Positions 28,408 to 37,619 of a stretch of DNA of 64,000 bases are shown piece after piece. This DNA comes from Bradyrhizobiaceae bacterium. Its GTDB lineage: Bacteria > Bacteroidota > Ignavibacteria > Kapaibacteriales > Kapaibacteriaceae. The notes beneath the pieces are model-generated. The model was given only the letters and a program-made list of their open reading frames with translations, searched no databases and was not told the DNA's origin. The stretch spans positions 58,241 through 122,240 of the forward strand of contig JAGFIZ010000137.1 of the NCBI GenBank assembly GCA_024103135.1, in the 5' to 3' direction. Every line of letters begins with the position of its first letter. The first letter of the stretch is position 1. The translations under genes and the position numbers were made by a program.

Positions 28408-30288
28408 TTACTCGCTTAGGAGCAGGTCGATCTTCTTTGAGGTCTCCTCGATAAACTGTTCGTCGGGTGCGAGTCCTACTTCCTTGAATTGAATACGTCC
28501 GTCCTTACCCAGAATGAACTTTGTCGGGATGCCTGTGACGCCATACTTCTGAACCACGGCATCAGTCTTGTCCAGGTACATTGGGAATGTAAGCGTTGGG
28601 TTTTGTTTCAAGAAATCTTGCACGGTGACAACCCTGTCTTCACTACGTTCCCAGACATTCACGACAGCAATAACAACGTTTGGATTGTCCTTATACTTCT
28701 CATAGAGTTTCTGTAACGACGGGAAACTCTTTCTACATGGACCGCACCACGTTGCCCAATAGTCGATCAAGACAACCTTGCCCTTCCAGTCCGAGATGTT
28801 AACGGGCTGACCACCAAGGGTGGTAAACGTACCATCGATCATTGGCTGATTAAGTTTTTCACTGATCAAGCGCGAATTCAACGCTGCGGCACCCATCGCC
28901 TTCTGCTTTGCAACAAGGTCGTTGATTGTACTGACGTCCTTGCCCTTTTGTGCGAGCGCAACCTTGTAGTTTTCGATGATTGCAGCAGTATGAGCGCCAT
29001 TCTGAATGGCCTGTTCGCTATACGAGATCACTTCATCAGGATTCGACTTTGGATCAAAGGTGCTGATGAGCATTTCGTACACGCCCTTATCCGTGAGCTT
29101 GCCACCATAGCGGACACTCTCTTTAAACGCCGCAATAGCAGCTTGTTGCTTATTCTCGCTCCTGAGGATTGCACCCTTGACAAAGTAGATCTGGCTCAAT
29201 GATAGATCCTGTTGTGCATTCCATTCCGATAACCCTACGTACGGCAAACGCGCCTTGGGATTCTTTGCTGCTGTAATGCCGTTTTCGATCAGGCGCATGG
29301 TCTCGGATCGCAAGGAATCCTGAGCTCCCATGTAGTTCGTTGCTTGATAGTAAACGACGGCTGGCAAGTTCGGAACCTCATCCAGGAAGCGAATGAGCGC
29401 TCTAAACGAACCCTGCTTTGTCGTTGCCTGGAGTACGGATTCAATCAAACCTGCGCGAGCGGATGATTGCGGATAGTCAGTCAAGTGGCTAATGACCATG
29501 TTCACAAAGTCATCAAGCGTGCCAGCAGTACGTAACCGTTCAAGATTGGCCTGCTCGGTGATCAAACTGTTCTGGAACTTCATCGTGGCTTCGCGCATTA
29601 CGCGTTGTGCCTCGATCGAGTCGCCGATGACTCTGAACGCTGCGGCTACGGCCATGGCCTCTTCACCATTTGTAGGGACAGTGTTGGGACTGACTAGCTG
29701 ACGGAGTTTGGCAATGCCTTCCGTCTGAGAGTAAGCACCGGTGCTGGACTCCAACATCACAAGGTTGACCCTTGGTGTAAGAAGTTTAGGGCTAACCTTG
29801 GTTTCCTGGATGAGCAATGCTGTTGCTTCTTCCAGGTCTTGCTTGCGACGGCACTCTGGTGGCATCATCCCAAGACAGGTCTGTGATGCACGTAGATTGG
29901 CTCCGCTTAACGCCCTACCATTTGCATCATACACGAGTGTTGACCAATACTCTTCGTTGTTGTTGTCATAGGCAAAACCAGTACCAACCTTGAACATGAT
30001 GAAGACGGCGTCTGCAGGGATGGTAAACTGACCTGTATACCGCTTCCCGTCAGACTTTAGCGGAACCTCCATGGCCGTGGGGAACTGGCTCTCCGCTCCG
30101 AACCACAGAGCAACTGCATGGACAGAGGCATCCTTTGTTGCCCAAGCCATGTCCGCAGCTTGTGGACGATACTCAACGGTCAACTGTGAGCCGGCCGTTG
30201 GTTGCATTGGAAGAAGATTTACCGTACCTGCATTGACGGATTGGACAACAAGCGCAGCAAGCAGGACTAGCAGGATGTGTTTTGCCAT
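28408..30288 (-). CDS. Exported TlpA-family thioredoxin with large N-terminal region
   Basis: 626 residues. The signal peptide (MAKHILLVLLAALVVQSVNA) sends it to the periplasm or surface. Residues about 20-125 form a beta-rich domain, and about 130-470 form a helical TPR-like region. The last ~140 residues are a thioredoxin-fold TlpA/AhpC-like domain with W-C-G-P-C in DYWATWCGPCRKSFPSLQ and a cis-proline block GVTGIPTKFILGKDG. It probably reduces disulfides in exported proteins. This is a second TlpA-like protein in the window, in addition to the small lipoprotein at 17267. The stop lies 32 bases from the convergent ATP-grasp-like gene. Confidence 0.88.
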   Translation of the reverse strand: MAKHILLVLLAALVVQSVNAGTVNLLPMQPTAGSQLTVEYRPQAADMAWATKDASVHAVALWFGAESQFPTAMEVPLKSDGKRYTGQFTIPADAVFIMFKVGTGFAYDNNNEEYWSTLVYDANGRALSGANLRASQTCLGMMPPECRRKQDLEEATALLIQETKVSPKLLTPRVNLVMLESSTGAYSQTEGIAKLRQLVSPNTVPTNGEEAMAVAAAFRVIGDSIEAQRVMREATMKFQNSLITEQANLERLRTAGTLDDFVNMVISHLTDYPQSSARAGLIESVLQATTKQGSFRALIRFLDEVPNLPAVVYYQATNYMGAQDSLRSETMRLIENGITAAKNPKARLPYVGLSEWNAQQDLSLSQIYFVKGAILRSENKQQAAIAAFKESVRYGGKLTDKGVYEMLISTFDPKSNPDEVISYSEQAIQNGAHTAAIIENYKVALAQKGKDVSTINDLVAKQKAMGAAALNSRLISEKLNQPMIDGTFTTLGGQPVNISDWKGKVVLIDYWATWCGPCRKSFPSLQKLYEKYKDNPNVVIAVVNVWERSEDRVVTVQDFLKQNPTLTFPMYLDKTDAVVQKYGVTGIPTKFILGKDGRIQFKEVGLAPDEQFIEETSKKIDLLLSE

Positions 30289-30353
30289 AAGTGATACCAG
30301 ATGAGCGATGAGAGTTCGAAGGAAAATGCTAAGACAATCTTCTAATGGCGATG

Positions 30354-31085
30354 TTACCGAACGAGATGGTAACCACCGTCCACAATAAGAACTTGACCAG
30401 TAATGTAGGGAGATGCAGTTGAAAAGAACCAGACAGCGTCAAAGATGTCCGCTGGACTGCCAAACCTTCCCATTGGAATACGTGACATTGCCGCAACCTC
30501 GGCATCGGTGTGACTCGGTTCGTCGGGCATGACAATTGCTCCAGGAGCAACGCTGTTCACCGTTATGCGTGGAGCCAAGGCACGTGCCAGACCTTTCACC
30601 AGGTTCACATGGGCAGCCTTGCTCATGTTGTAGGCAATCCTGTCCTTCCAGATCTCGAAGGCACCGAGCGAACTAATCGTTACCATTCTCCGAGGCACGT
30701 CTACGGGTTCAACAGATCGAAGCCACTGAGCACCAGTAATCAGGGGCTCGGTGTTCACGGCCATCGTGTCTCGAAGATCGTTCAACGTTAGCTCGTCAAC
30801 GGGTTGTTGCGATGGGAAAATGCCGGCATTGTTAACAAGTACATCAGGTGGAGCAATGGCGTCACTTAACGTGTCCAATGCACGACGGTATTGATTAGCG
30901 TGACGAACATCTGCTTGTTCAGCATGGGCAGCAACTCCCATGGTCCGTAGAGTGGCAACAGTAGTTTCAGCTGATTCTGCTGATGTGTTGTAGATGATAC
31001 CGACGGACCACCCGCGTTCGGCAAAGCCATGGGCAAGCCCCCTACCAATCCTTCTAGCACCACCGGTAATGAACACTACTGCCAT
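30354..31085 (-). CDS. SDR family oxidoreductase
   Basis: 243 residues of the classical short-chain dehydrogenase/reductase family. The NAD(P) motif is TGGARRIGRG at the N-terminus, the structural NNAG is in VLVNNAGIFPS, and the catalytic Tyr/Lys are in AYNMSKAAHVN. The C-terminus has YITGQVLIVDGGYH. The GGARRIGRG variant is common in pteridine or dihydrofolate reductase-like members, but the substrate is not proven. The start overlaps the stop of the YgfZ gene by 10 bases, and a folate-type reductase would fit that neighbour. Confidence 0.88.
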   Translation of the reverse strand: MAVVFITGGARRIGRGLAHGFAERGWSVGIIYNTSAESAETTVATLRTMGVAAHAEQADVRHANQYRRALDTLSDAIAPPDVLVNNAGIFPSQQPVDELTLNDLRDTMAVNTEPLITGAQWLRSVEPVDVPRRMVTISSLGAFEIWKDRIAYNMSKAAHVNLVKGLARALAPRITVNSVAPGAIVMPDEPSHTDAEVAAMSRIPMGRFGSPADIFDAVWFFSTASPYITGQVLIVDGGYHLVR

Positions 31086-32086
31086 GGATCCACCATTGGT
31101 AACAAATGGAGTGTACCCTGGTGCTCGATGCCATGAGCATTGCGAATCGTAATGGGGATGTTATTGTTAGCACTGGATTGGCGGACGTATGCCAGCGCCA
31201 GCATGTGGTTCCCGTCACGTGCCGTCGTTACACTTGTAATGTGCCCTACAAGGTTGTTGTCCTCGACCAACTCGTCCCCAACTTCCATGCTTAAGCCCCT
31301 TACCCCCATAAGTCTCTGCTTTACCTTGTTGTAGGAGTCAAGCCGGGCGATGACCTCTTGTCCGATATAGCATCCCTTGGTAAACGACGTCAGATGTAGA
31401 AGGCCAGCTTCAAGAGGGTTGTATGCTTCGGTAAGCTCGTTGCCGATTTTACCAAGACCATCAAGAATTCGGAGATACTCGTACTCGTCATCCGTTAGGT
31501 GAGGGAATGACAGTGGGTTGGCCATGCAAACATCGCGAACGGCATCAACGGACTGTGGACTTCCAAGGACTGCATAGCCGCAATTCCCGATACTAGGAAT
31601 TCGAACGATCGTGAGTGGTTGTTCCGCAGTGGTTGTGAGCCAATCGCCGATTCCTAGGTGGTGGACGTCGACGTCAAACAATTCTGTAATGGCATTGGAT
31701 GCATGCTCACCTACAACATCAAGGCGCGACCAGTCAGTGGATACGTCGGTCAGCTTGACGTCATCCATGATGACGTACTTTCGTAGCCAACGAACTATTC
31801 TGTCAGATGTACTTGAGTCGGTTAGCAACAATGCTTCGTCTTCACGCTGCATCACTGTAACCACATCAATGATCCGTGCTTTTTCGGTTACCACTACCGT
31901 TTGCTTGCCTCCACCCGGTTTCACGTGTGTGAGGTCGTTTGTGGTCATCCGATGCAGGAAATCCATCCGATCTGCACCGCGCATTGCTATCATGCCGCAA
32001 CCAATGGTCGTATACCAGGCTGCTGCTTGCTGGGCTGAATCAAGGACGGATTGTCGCAAGACCTGGCTTGCGTTTGATGTAGACAT
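31076..32086 (-). CDS. ygfZ: YgfZ/GcvT-like folate-binding protein
   Basis: 336 residues from the ATG at 32086; an in-frame TTG two codons earlier is less likely. The family signature KGCYIGQEVIARLDSYNKVKQRL is visible as KGCYIGQEVIARL followed by NKVKQRL; the Cys in it is important in E. coli YgfZ. The N-terminal half has the GcvT-like MRGADRMDFLHRMTTNDL block. YgfZ binds tetrahydrofolate and helps maintain iron-sulfur enzymes such as MiaB. It lies 20 bases from the divergent subtilase gene and is coupled to the SDR gene. Confidence 0.9.
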   Translation of the reverse strand: MSTSNASQVLRQSVLDSAQQAAAWYTTIGCGMIAMRGADRMDFLHRMTTNDLTHVKPGGGKQTVVVTEKARIIDVVTVMQREDEALLLTDSSTSDRIVRWLRKYVIMDDVKLTDVSTDWSRLDVVGEHASNAITELFDVDVHHLGIGDWLTTTAEQPLTIVRIPSIGNCGYAVLGSPQSVDAVRDVCMANPLSFPHLTDDEYEYLRILDGLGKIGNELTEAYNPLEAGLLHLTSFTKGCYIGQEVIARLDSYNKVKQRLMGVRGLSMEVGDELVEDNNLVGHITSVTTARDGNHMLALAYVRQSSANNNIPITIRNAHGIEHQGTLHLLPMVDPWQ

Positions 32087-32106
32087 AAACAAAGATCGCT
32101 CTAACT

Positions 32107-34131
32107 ATGGGTTTCTTCCGAAGAACGTGCTTTGACGAACAATTGACGGTTGTATTCTGCCTTCGTGTGCTGACGGTGATTGGCTGTTTGCTTGGGGCAT
32201 GCACGGAGTTGTGTGGACAATCCGACGAACCTCTTTACCGAGTTCGATTTGTAGATAAGGGAAGCACGTCGTTTGCCCCAGGGTCTGCCTTGTACGAGAC
32301 TACGCTTGCAAGCTTCCATCCAGAGGCAATTCAACGACGTGTACTTATCGGGATGGATCCAGTACTTGATAGCCTGGACAAGCCGATCAACCAACAGTAT
32401 CTGGATGTACTTGAACTTTTGGGTATCAAACCAGCTCTCTTGCTTACCTGGTCGAATGCCGTCATTGCCCAGATGACGGATGTTCAACGGACGGTGCTGC
32501 AGAACCTTCCGTTTGTTGCGTCGGTTAACGCAGTGAGTAAGCTCAAGTACGAACCGTTGATGGATGCCATGGATTGTAGTCCGCAACGACCTGGCAATTC
32601 ACAACTGGCTCACGACATTATCAACATCACGCCATTACATGACGCAGGAGTGTTGGGTAGCAACATTCGTTTTGGACTGATTGATTGTGGCTTTCATTGG
32701 GAGGACATGTCCTCTCTACAACACATCCGTGTTGATGCCACCTATGATTTTGTCCACAACGATTCTATTGTACGTAACCAACCTGGCGAGCCAACAAGTC
32801 AGGAGGGACATGGAAGCATAGTCCTGAGTGTTGCTGCCGGCTGGCTACAGGATTCGTTGATTGGCATGGCTCCACTTGCTACGTATCTCCTTGCGAAGAC
32901 AGAGAACCTCGAGTATGAGCGACGTATCGAAGAGGAAGCATACTGTGCCGCCGTTGAATGGTTGGAGAGGAAGGGGGCTTGGGTTCTGTCGTCCTCAGTC
33001 GGGTATTGGCAGTTTGATAGTACGGAAGAACCGGCAGATTGGTCTGTAATGACGGGATCGACAACCTGGGCATCGCAGTATGTGAACAGGGCGACGAAAC
33101 TGGGAATGCTGGCAGCGGTAGCTGCGGGGAATAGTGGCCCCGAGGAGCATACGATCATCATCCCTGCCGAGGCAGACAGTGCCATAACGGTTGGTGCATG
33201 TACACCGTTACGTGAAGCGTGGCACAGTTCGTCCGTTGGCCCTACGGCATCGGGCAAGGTCAAACCGAATGTTGGTTGTTTAGGAGTCCAGGTTCAATCA
33301 CAAGCACCAAATGGAGAACTGAAGCAGATAGCAGGCACTTCCCTAGCTACCCCGCAGATAGGTGGTTCGCTAGCCGTTCTACGCGAGTTGTTTCCAGATG
33401 CACCGACGTACGAGATTCGAAGGACGCTGTACGCTTCGTGTACCATGCCGTCACAAACGGGTCAGGCATTGGGCCATGGCATTCCCAACATCACCACCAG
33501 TGCACGACTACTTGGGAGTGTACTCAAGCCAGGGATTGGTCCGATTGCTACCATTGGTGACGGCAGTCAGGCGCAGGTTCTTACCACCGTGTACTCAGCG
33601 AGCGAGTTGCGTGTTGTCCTTGTTGTCATGCAGGAGGATGGAACGGATACGATAGTTGGTGAAGCATTGGATTCGTTGTGGTATCGGTTTACCATTCCTG
33701 CAGACCTATTCACAGGGGATTCCATCAGTTGCTACGTGTTGGCAAGTAACGTTCACGGAGACCGACGTGCACCGGCACAGCCTACAGTGCTAACTGTACG
33801 ACGTACCACAACGATTATCCCCTGTGGTATGCGATTGCCTGCAGGAGTTGTTGGTGTTGCCGCAACGACATTCCCTAGTGTGGACAGGAAAGGGTGGATT
33901 GCTCCCAACCCGTCACTGGCGTCAGGCATCATCACCATACAGGGTTTAAGCACGCATGGCACTATCCACCTTATCCACACGTCAACGGGCCAGTTCGTAG
34001 CAACCCTAAGCCCCCTCCCAACGCCCGATGGCTGGAGGGTGATGTTGCCGAGTCTTGCATCTGGACATTATCTCGTGGTTCAGACAAGCAGGGATGGTGT
34101 GCTTACGATTCCATTACTCATTCAGGAATAG
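32107..34131 (+). CDS. Secreted S8 subtilisin-like protease with T9SS-type C-terminus
   Basis: 674 residues. A signal-peptide-like hydrophobic stretch (about 13-36) begins after a short N-terminus; an in-frame TTG at codon 13 could be an alternative start. Residues about 40-130 look like an inhibitor-like propeptide. The catalytic triad is Asp193 (LIDCGFHW), His235 (GHGSIVLSVAAG) and Ser412 (GTSLATPQIGG), with oxyanion Asn342 in AAGNSGPEE. The Asp motif reads DCG rather than the usual DSG or DTG. The C-terminus begins at WIAPNPSLASG, with a late LASGHYLVVQ, like T9SS sorting domains. It is probably a surface or secreted protease. Confidence 0.92.
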   Translation: MGFFRRTCFDEQLTVVFCLRVLTVIGCLLGACTELCGQSDEPLYRVRFVDKGSTSFAPGSALYETTLASFHPEAIQRRVLIGMDPVLDSLDKPINQQYLDVLELLGIKPALLLTWSNAVIAQMTDVQRTVLQNLPFVASVNAVSKLKYEPLMDAMDCSPQRPGNSQLAHDIINITPLHDAGVLGSNIRFGLIDCGFHWEDMSSLQHIRVDATYDFVHNDSIVRNQPGEPTSQEGHGSIVLSVAAGWLQDSLIGMAPLATYLLAKTENLEYERRIEEEAYCAAVEWLERKGAWVLSSSVGYWQFDSTEEPADWSVMTGSTTWASQYVNRATKLGMLAAVAAGNSGPEEHTIIIPAEADSAITVGACTPLREAWHSSSVGPTASGKVKPNVGCLGVQVQSQAPNGELKQIAGTSLATPQIGGSLAVLRELFPDAPTYEIRRTLYASCTMPSQTGQALGHGIPNITTSARLLGSVLKPGIGPIATIGDGSQAQVLTTVYSASELRVVLVVMQEDGTDTIVGEALDSLWYRFTIPADLFTGDSISCYVLASNVHGDRRAPAQPTVLTVRRTTTIIPCGMRLPAGVVGVAATTFPSVDRKGWIAPNPSLASGIITIQGLSTHGTIHLIHTSTGQFVATLSPLPTPDGWRVMLPSLASGHYLVVQTSRDGVLTIPLLIQE

Positions 34132-34142
34132 GAAGGATCACA

Positions 34143-34775
34143 GTGAAAGCAGTGCTTGTTACTGGTGCAAATGGAGCGCTTGGTTCTGTTGTATGCAGGC
34201 ATCTCTTGACCGAGGGATGGGACGTGATTGCCGTTGACAGACACAATGCCGATGTCCTTGATGCCAAGGCAATGAAGTCCTTTGTAGGCACATTGGACAT
34301 GGATGTAGTCGGACTAGTCCACACCGTGGGCGGGATCACGGCGGGCACGCCTGTACAGGAGATGGATGCATCCGATATGCAACAGCAACTACAGCTCAAC
34401 ATGATGTCGGCCTTCAACGTAGTCCACGCTGTCTTGCCAGGAATGATTCGTGCTGGTGGTGGAAGCATCGTTACCATCGGTGCAAAGGATGTTCTCCATC
34501 CGATGCCTAATCGTACCGCTTATGCCGCATCGAAAGCAGCACTTGTAGCCTTTACCAGGAGTCTGGCAGAGGAAGGTAAGGCGACAAATGTCCGGGCGAA
34601 CGTCATCATTCCTAGCATCATTGCAACGGCAGCCAACATGGAATGGGGCTCTGCAGAAGACGTTGCAACCTGGGTAACACCCGAACAAGTGGCTAACACC
34701 ATTGCCATGCTCCTGGATCCTGCCAGTGCCGTCTCTGGCGCACTAATCCCGATGTATGGTAAGGTTGGGTTCTAG
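34143..34775 (+). CDS. SDR family oxidoreductase
   Basis: 210 residues. The GTG at 34143 is chosen because it sits six bases after a strong GGAAGG site and directly opens the Rossmann motif VTGANGALGS; the frame remains open upstream into the protease gene but has no such signal. Other family features are VVHAVLPGMIRAGGGSIVTIGAK and the catalytic AYAASKAALVAFTRSLAEE. It lacks a clear NNAG but has the spaced equivalent VHTVGGITAG. The substrate is unknown. It lies 11 bases after the subtilase and 3 before the ABC exporter. Confidence 0.87.
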   Translation: MKAVLVTGANGALGSVVCRHLLTEGWDVIAVDRHNADVLDAKAMKSFVGTLDMDVVGLVHTVGGITAGTPVQEMDASDMQQQLQLNMMSAFNVVHAVLPGMIRAGGGSIVTIGAKDVLHPMPNRTAYAASKAALVAFTRSLAEEGKATNVRANVIIPSIIATAANMEWGSAEDVATWVTPEQVANTIAMLLDPASAVSGALIPMYGKVGF

Positions 34776-34778
34776 TCC

Positions 34779-36542
34779 ATGCGGTTTCTTTTTCAGTACT
34801 ACCGACCCTACCTATGGAAGGTTGGAATTGCCTTGATGTTTCTCATACCAGGTAGTGCCATTAGCTTGGCATTTCCGCGGTTGACGGGTGACCTGGTCGA
34901 CACAATCATCAATGACAGTACGGGTACGGCGCTGATGCAGCTCGGCGGCGTCTTCCTTGGTCTGCTACTCGTGCAAGCGATCATCGGATACTGCACGAGC
35001 ATAACACTAGCTAGTGTTACCGAGCGCGTCATTGCCAAGCTGCGCACAGATCTGTTTGGTCACATTGTGCACCTTCCGCTTAGCTATCTGTCGCAGCGAC
35101 GAATTGGCGAACTGTCGTCTCGGTTGTCTAGCGACCTTACGCAAGTTCAAGAAACCTTTACACTCTCGCTCATACAGCTGGTGCGGCAAGGCATATTTCT
35201 CGTTGGATCATTGGTGGTCATTGTCGCCACTTCTCTGCCGCTGACAATTCCCATCGTCATTGTGACGCCAATCGTCGTAGCAGTAGCTGTTGTGATGGGA
35301 CGGCGAATACGAAAGGTCAGCACGGCCACGCAAGACGCACTGGCCGTATCGGCGACAATCATCGAAGAATCGCTACAAGGTATTGCTGCCGTGAAGTCGT
35401 TTGTCATGGAGCAGCACGAAGTACATCGGTATTCCACAGCGATGCAGACAAACGTGCGCCTTGCCATCAAGGGGGCCAGGTTGCGCGCCCTCTTCGTGAC
35501 CTTCATCATCTTCGTTGTGTTTGGTGGTATTGCTGGCGTTATTCTCTATGGTGCAAACCTTGTAGCTGCCCATACCATAACTATTGGTGAACTGCTCTCC
35601 TTCCTCATGTATGCGATGTTCGTTGGTGGTGCGCTAGGTACGTTTGCCGAGCTCTTTGGTCAGCTCCAGAAAACATCAGGCGCGAGTGTGCGCCTGAAGG
35701 AGTTGTTGGATGAACCCGTTGAACATGATGCGACCCTCGAGCTAGACGGACCAACCATGGTCCAGACTGGTTTTGGTGAATCACCAATTGGGTCGTCATC
35801 ACCTGATGCGATAGTTGAATTTCGAAACGTCAGTTTCTCGTATGCCGACAGACTGGAAGCACCAGTTCTTGATGCCATTTCGTTCGCAGTTCAGCATGGT
35901 GAACGCATTGCCTTTGTTGGTGCAAGTGGTGCGGGCAAGAGCACTACGGCAGCTCTAGTGCAGAGACTCTACGAGCCAACAGCTGGTGCGATTCTTTACA
36001 ATGGCATCCATTCCACGGAATTGACTCTTGCCGAAGTCCGTCGTCTTGTGGGTGTTGTTCCCCAGGATGTTGTCCTATTCGGAGGCACGATTGCAGAGAA
36101 CGTGCGATATGGCAGACCCGATGCTTCCGACGCCGAGGTTTTGCTTGCCTTGGAACAAGCAAACGCAAAGGACTTTGTCGTCCAATTCCCCGACGGACTC
36201 AAAACCGTTGTCGGCGAACGCGGGATGAAGCTAAGCGGCGGGCAGCGTCAGCGTATTGCGATTGCACGAGCACTGTTAAAGAATCCACAATTGCTTATCC
36301 TCGACGAGGCCACGAGTTCATTGGATGCCGAGAGCGAACGCCTCATTCAGGAGGCACTGGATCTCCTCATGATGGATCGTACGACGATCATCATCGCTCA
36401 TAGACTAAGCACGGTGAGAAAGTGCGATAGGATACTTGTCTTCGATGGCGGAAAGATCGCCGAGCAGGGCACACATTCCGAGCTTATGAAGGTGGAAGGC
36501 GGACGGTACAAGCACTGGTGCGATCTGCAGTTCATTGCCTAG
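34779..36542 (+). CDS. MsbA-like ABC exporter (fused TMD-NBD)
   Basis: 587 residues, a normal length for a half-transporter that forms a homodimer in the inner membrane. The first ~310 residues contain about six hydrophobic segments, with a RIGELSSRLSSDL coupling region. The nucleotide-binding domain has Walker A GASGAGKST near residue 384, signature LSGGQRQRIAIARAL, and Walker B LLILDEATSSLDAES followed by the H-loop IIAHRLSTV. It could export lipid A, another lipid or a drug; neighbours do not settle this. It follows the SDR gene by 3 bases, so it is probably co-transcribed. Confidence 0.93.
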   Translation: MRFLFQYYRPYLWKVGIALMFLIPGSAISLAFPRLTGDLVDTIINDSTGTALMQLGGVFLGLLLVQAIIGYCTSITLASVTERVIAKLRTDLFGHIVHLPLSYLSQRRIGELSSRLSSDLTQVQETFTLSLIQLVRQGIFLVGSLVVIVATSLPLTIPIVIVTPIVVAVAVVMGRRIRKVSTATQDALAVSATIIEESLQGIAAVKSFVMEQHEVHRYSTAMQTNVRLAIKGARLRALFVTFIIFVVFGGIAGVILYGANLVAAHTITIGELLSFLMYAMFVGGALGTFAELFGQLQKTSGASVRLKELLDEPVEHDATLELDGPTMVQTGFGESPIGSSSPDAIVEFRNVSFSYADRLEAPVLDAISFAVQHGERIAFVGASGAGKSTTAALVQRLYEPTAGAILYNGIHSTELTLAEVRRLVGVVPQDVVLFGGTIAENVRYGRPDASDAEVLLALEQANAKDFVVQFPDGLKTVVGERGMKLSGGQRQRIAIARALLKNPQLLILDEATSSLDAESERLIQEALDLLMMDRTTIIIAHRLSTVRKCDRILVFDGGKIAEQGTHSELMKVEGGRYKHWCDLQFIA

Positions 36543-36622
36543 CATCCCTGTATGCTACGTAGTCATGTCAGGGGCAGTTGGGGGTGTTGGTGAAAACTTT
36601 TGCGAGGAAGTTCTTCCAACTA

Positions 36623-36653
36623 TTTGCCAAGAACAGAAAGGGCAGTATATTTG
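36623..36653 (+). promoter_or_regulatory. Bacteroidota-type promoter of the tRNA pair
   Basis: TTTG (36623-36626), then 19 bases, then TATATTTG (36646-36653), which fits the Bacteroidota -33 TTTG / -7 TAnnTTTG pattern. Transcription should start about 10 bases before tRNA-Ala. Confidence 0.8.
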
Positions 36654-36671
36654 CGACTCTTCGAAAATGAT

Positions 36672-36744
<73 letters not shown>

Positions 36745-36763
36745 CGCTGACATTGAAAATTTT

Positions 36764-36838
36764 GGGATTGTAGCTCAGTTTGGTTAGAGCGCCGCCCTGT
36801 CACGGCGGAGGTCGCGGGTTCGAGTCCCGTCGGTCCCG
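36764..36838 (+). tRNA. tRNA-Asp (GTC)
   Basis: 75 bases forming a cloverleaf: acceptor stem GGGATTG with CGGTCCC, D-stem GCTC/GAGC with loop AGTTTGGTTA, anticodon stem CCGCC/GGCGG around CTGTCAC (anticodon GTC), and T-stem GCGGG/CCCGT around TTCGAGT. The discriminator is G, as expected for tRNA-Asp. No CCA end is encoded. It lies 19 bases after tRNA-Ala and is probably co-transcribed with it. Confidence 0.97.
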
Positions 36839-36851
36839 CATCCCAAACAAG

Positions 36852-36881
36852 AACCCGACTTCTGTCGGGTTTTTTGTTTTT
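36852..36881 (+). terminator. Rho-independent terminator of the tRNA pair
   Basis: AACCCGAC pairs perfectly with GTCGGGTT around a TTCT loop, followed by a T-rich run (TTTTTTGTTTTT). It lies 13 bases after tRNA-Asp. Confidence 0.93.
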
Positions 36882-36887
36882 GGGGGT

Positions 36888-36980
36888 AGTCCGACTTCTG
36901 TGGTTTCTGCTTTTACAGGTAATCCGGCTTCCGTCGGGCTTTAGTATTTGTGGAGCGAGACGACTTCTGTTAGGTTCAGG
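36888..36980 (+). repeat. Three decaying tandem copies of the tRNA terminator
   Basis: Copies begin at 36888, 36921 and 36957, i.e. 36, 33 and 36 bases apart counting from the intact terminator at 36852. Each keeps a CCGACTTCTGTCGGG-like core with changes: the first lost the right arm, the second keeps CCGGCTTCCGTCGGG, which can still fold, and the third has only CGACTTCTGT. The rest of this 181-base gap before 37020 holds a 6-base GTGCAA/TTGCAC hairpin at 36987-37007, which could weakly end the minus-strand gene. Confidence 0.75.
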
Positions 36981-37019
36981 TCAACAGTGCAATGAGTTGC
37001 TTTGCACATGCACTTTCAC

Positions 37020-37619
37020 TCAATAGCGCAGCAGCTCATATCGGAAGAGCAGGCCAGCATTGAAGATTTTGTCGTCGTAGAGATCCAAGTAAGCTATACG
37101 AATCTCTGCACCAACCTTCAGGCGGTCTGTTAGGCCAATGGCATAACTCAACGCACCTTGGGTTGCCATGGAGGTTGATGTACTCGTCGCAACGCCGACG
37201 GCACCTGATACACGGGCTGACAACAGCGCAACGCCGAGTCCCCCGCTGAGTTCAAGTCCATCAAACGGTTCCATTGCAAACATCAACATAATGGGAACGG
37301 CGCTGCGTTGAGACTCACCTACTGATACTGACGTCACCGAGTACATGGCCAAGTAGCCAACTTCGAGCGCACCCGTAAGTAGGTGTCCAGGCAACCAGCG
37401 AATCTGGCAATAGCCGTATCCCTTGTCTCGGTGCTCTTCCAGGAATCGTTGTTCTTGATACTCACTGAAATCACGTGAATATCCTCCTGCTGCTTGAATG
37501 CAGACAGTGTAACGTGACGATGGACTCACGGTATCTGGCATCGCTTGGGATCGTGCCTGAGCTGTGCTGAACACCAGGGTGCAGCAGAGCAACGCTGTTA
37601 ACGCATGTATACGTGCCAT
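37020..37619 (-). CDS. Putative outer-membrane beta-barrel protein
   Basis: 199 residues. The signal peptide MARIHALTALLCCTLVFSTAQA fixes the start even though this overlaps the upstream gene by 22 bases. The mature part has alternating hydrophobic beta-strands separated by Gly-rich turns (GLELSGGLGVALL, LKVGAEIRIAYL) and ends in LLFRYELLRY with a terminal aromatic residue, a pattern seen in outer-membrane barrels recognised by BamA. No specific family is recognised. It is the last gene of a minus-strand group that also has a GDPD lipoprotein and another membrane-type protein. Confidence 0.6.
   Translation of the reverse strand: MARIHALTALLCCTLVFSTAQARSQAMPDTVSPSSRYTVCIQAAGGYSRDFSEYQEQRFLEEHRDKGYGYCQIRWLPGHLLTGALEVGYLAMYSVTSVSVGESQRSAVPIMLMFAMEPFDGLELSGGLGVALLSARVSGAVGVATSTSTSMATQGALSYAIGLTDRLKVGAEIRIAYLDLYDDKIFNAGLLFRYELLRY

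Noticed and set aside
31611..32135. Plus-strand frame of 174 codons opposite ygfZ
   Set aside because: Low-complexity Ser/Val/Thr translation, shadow of ygfZ, no motif.
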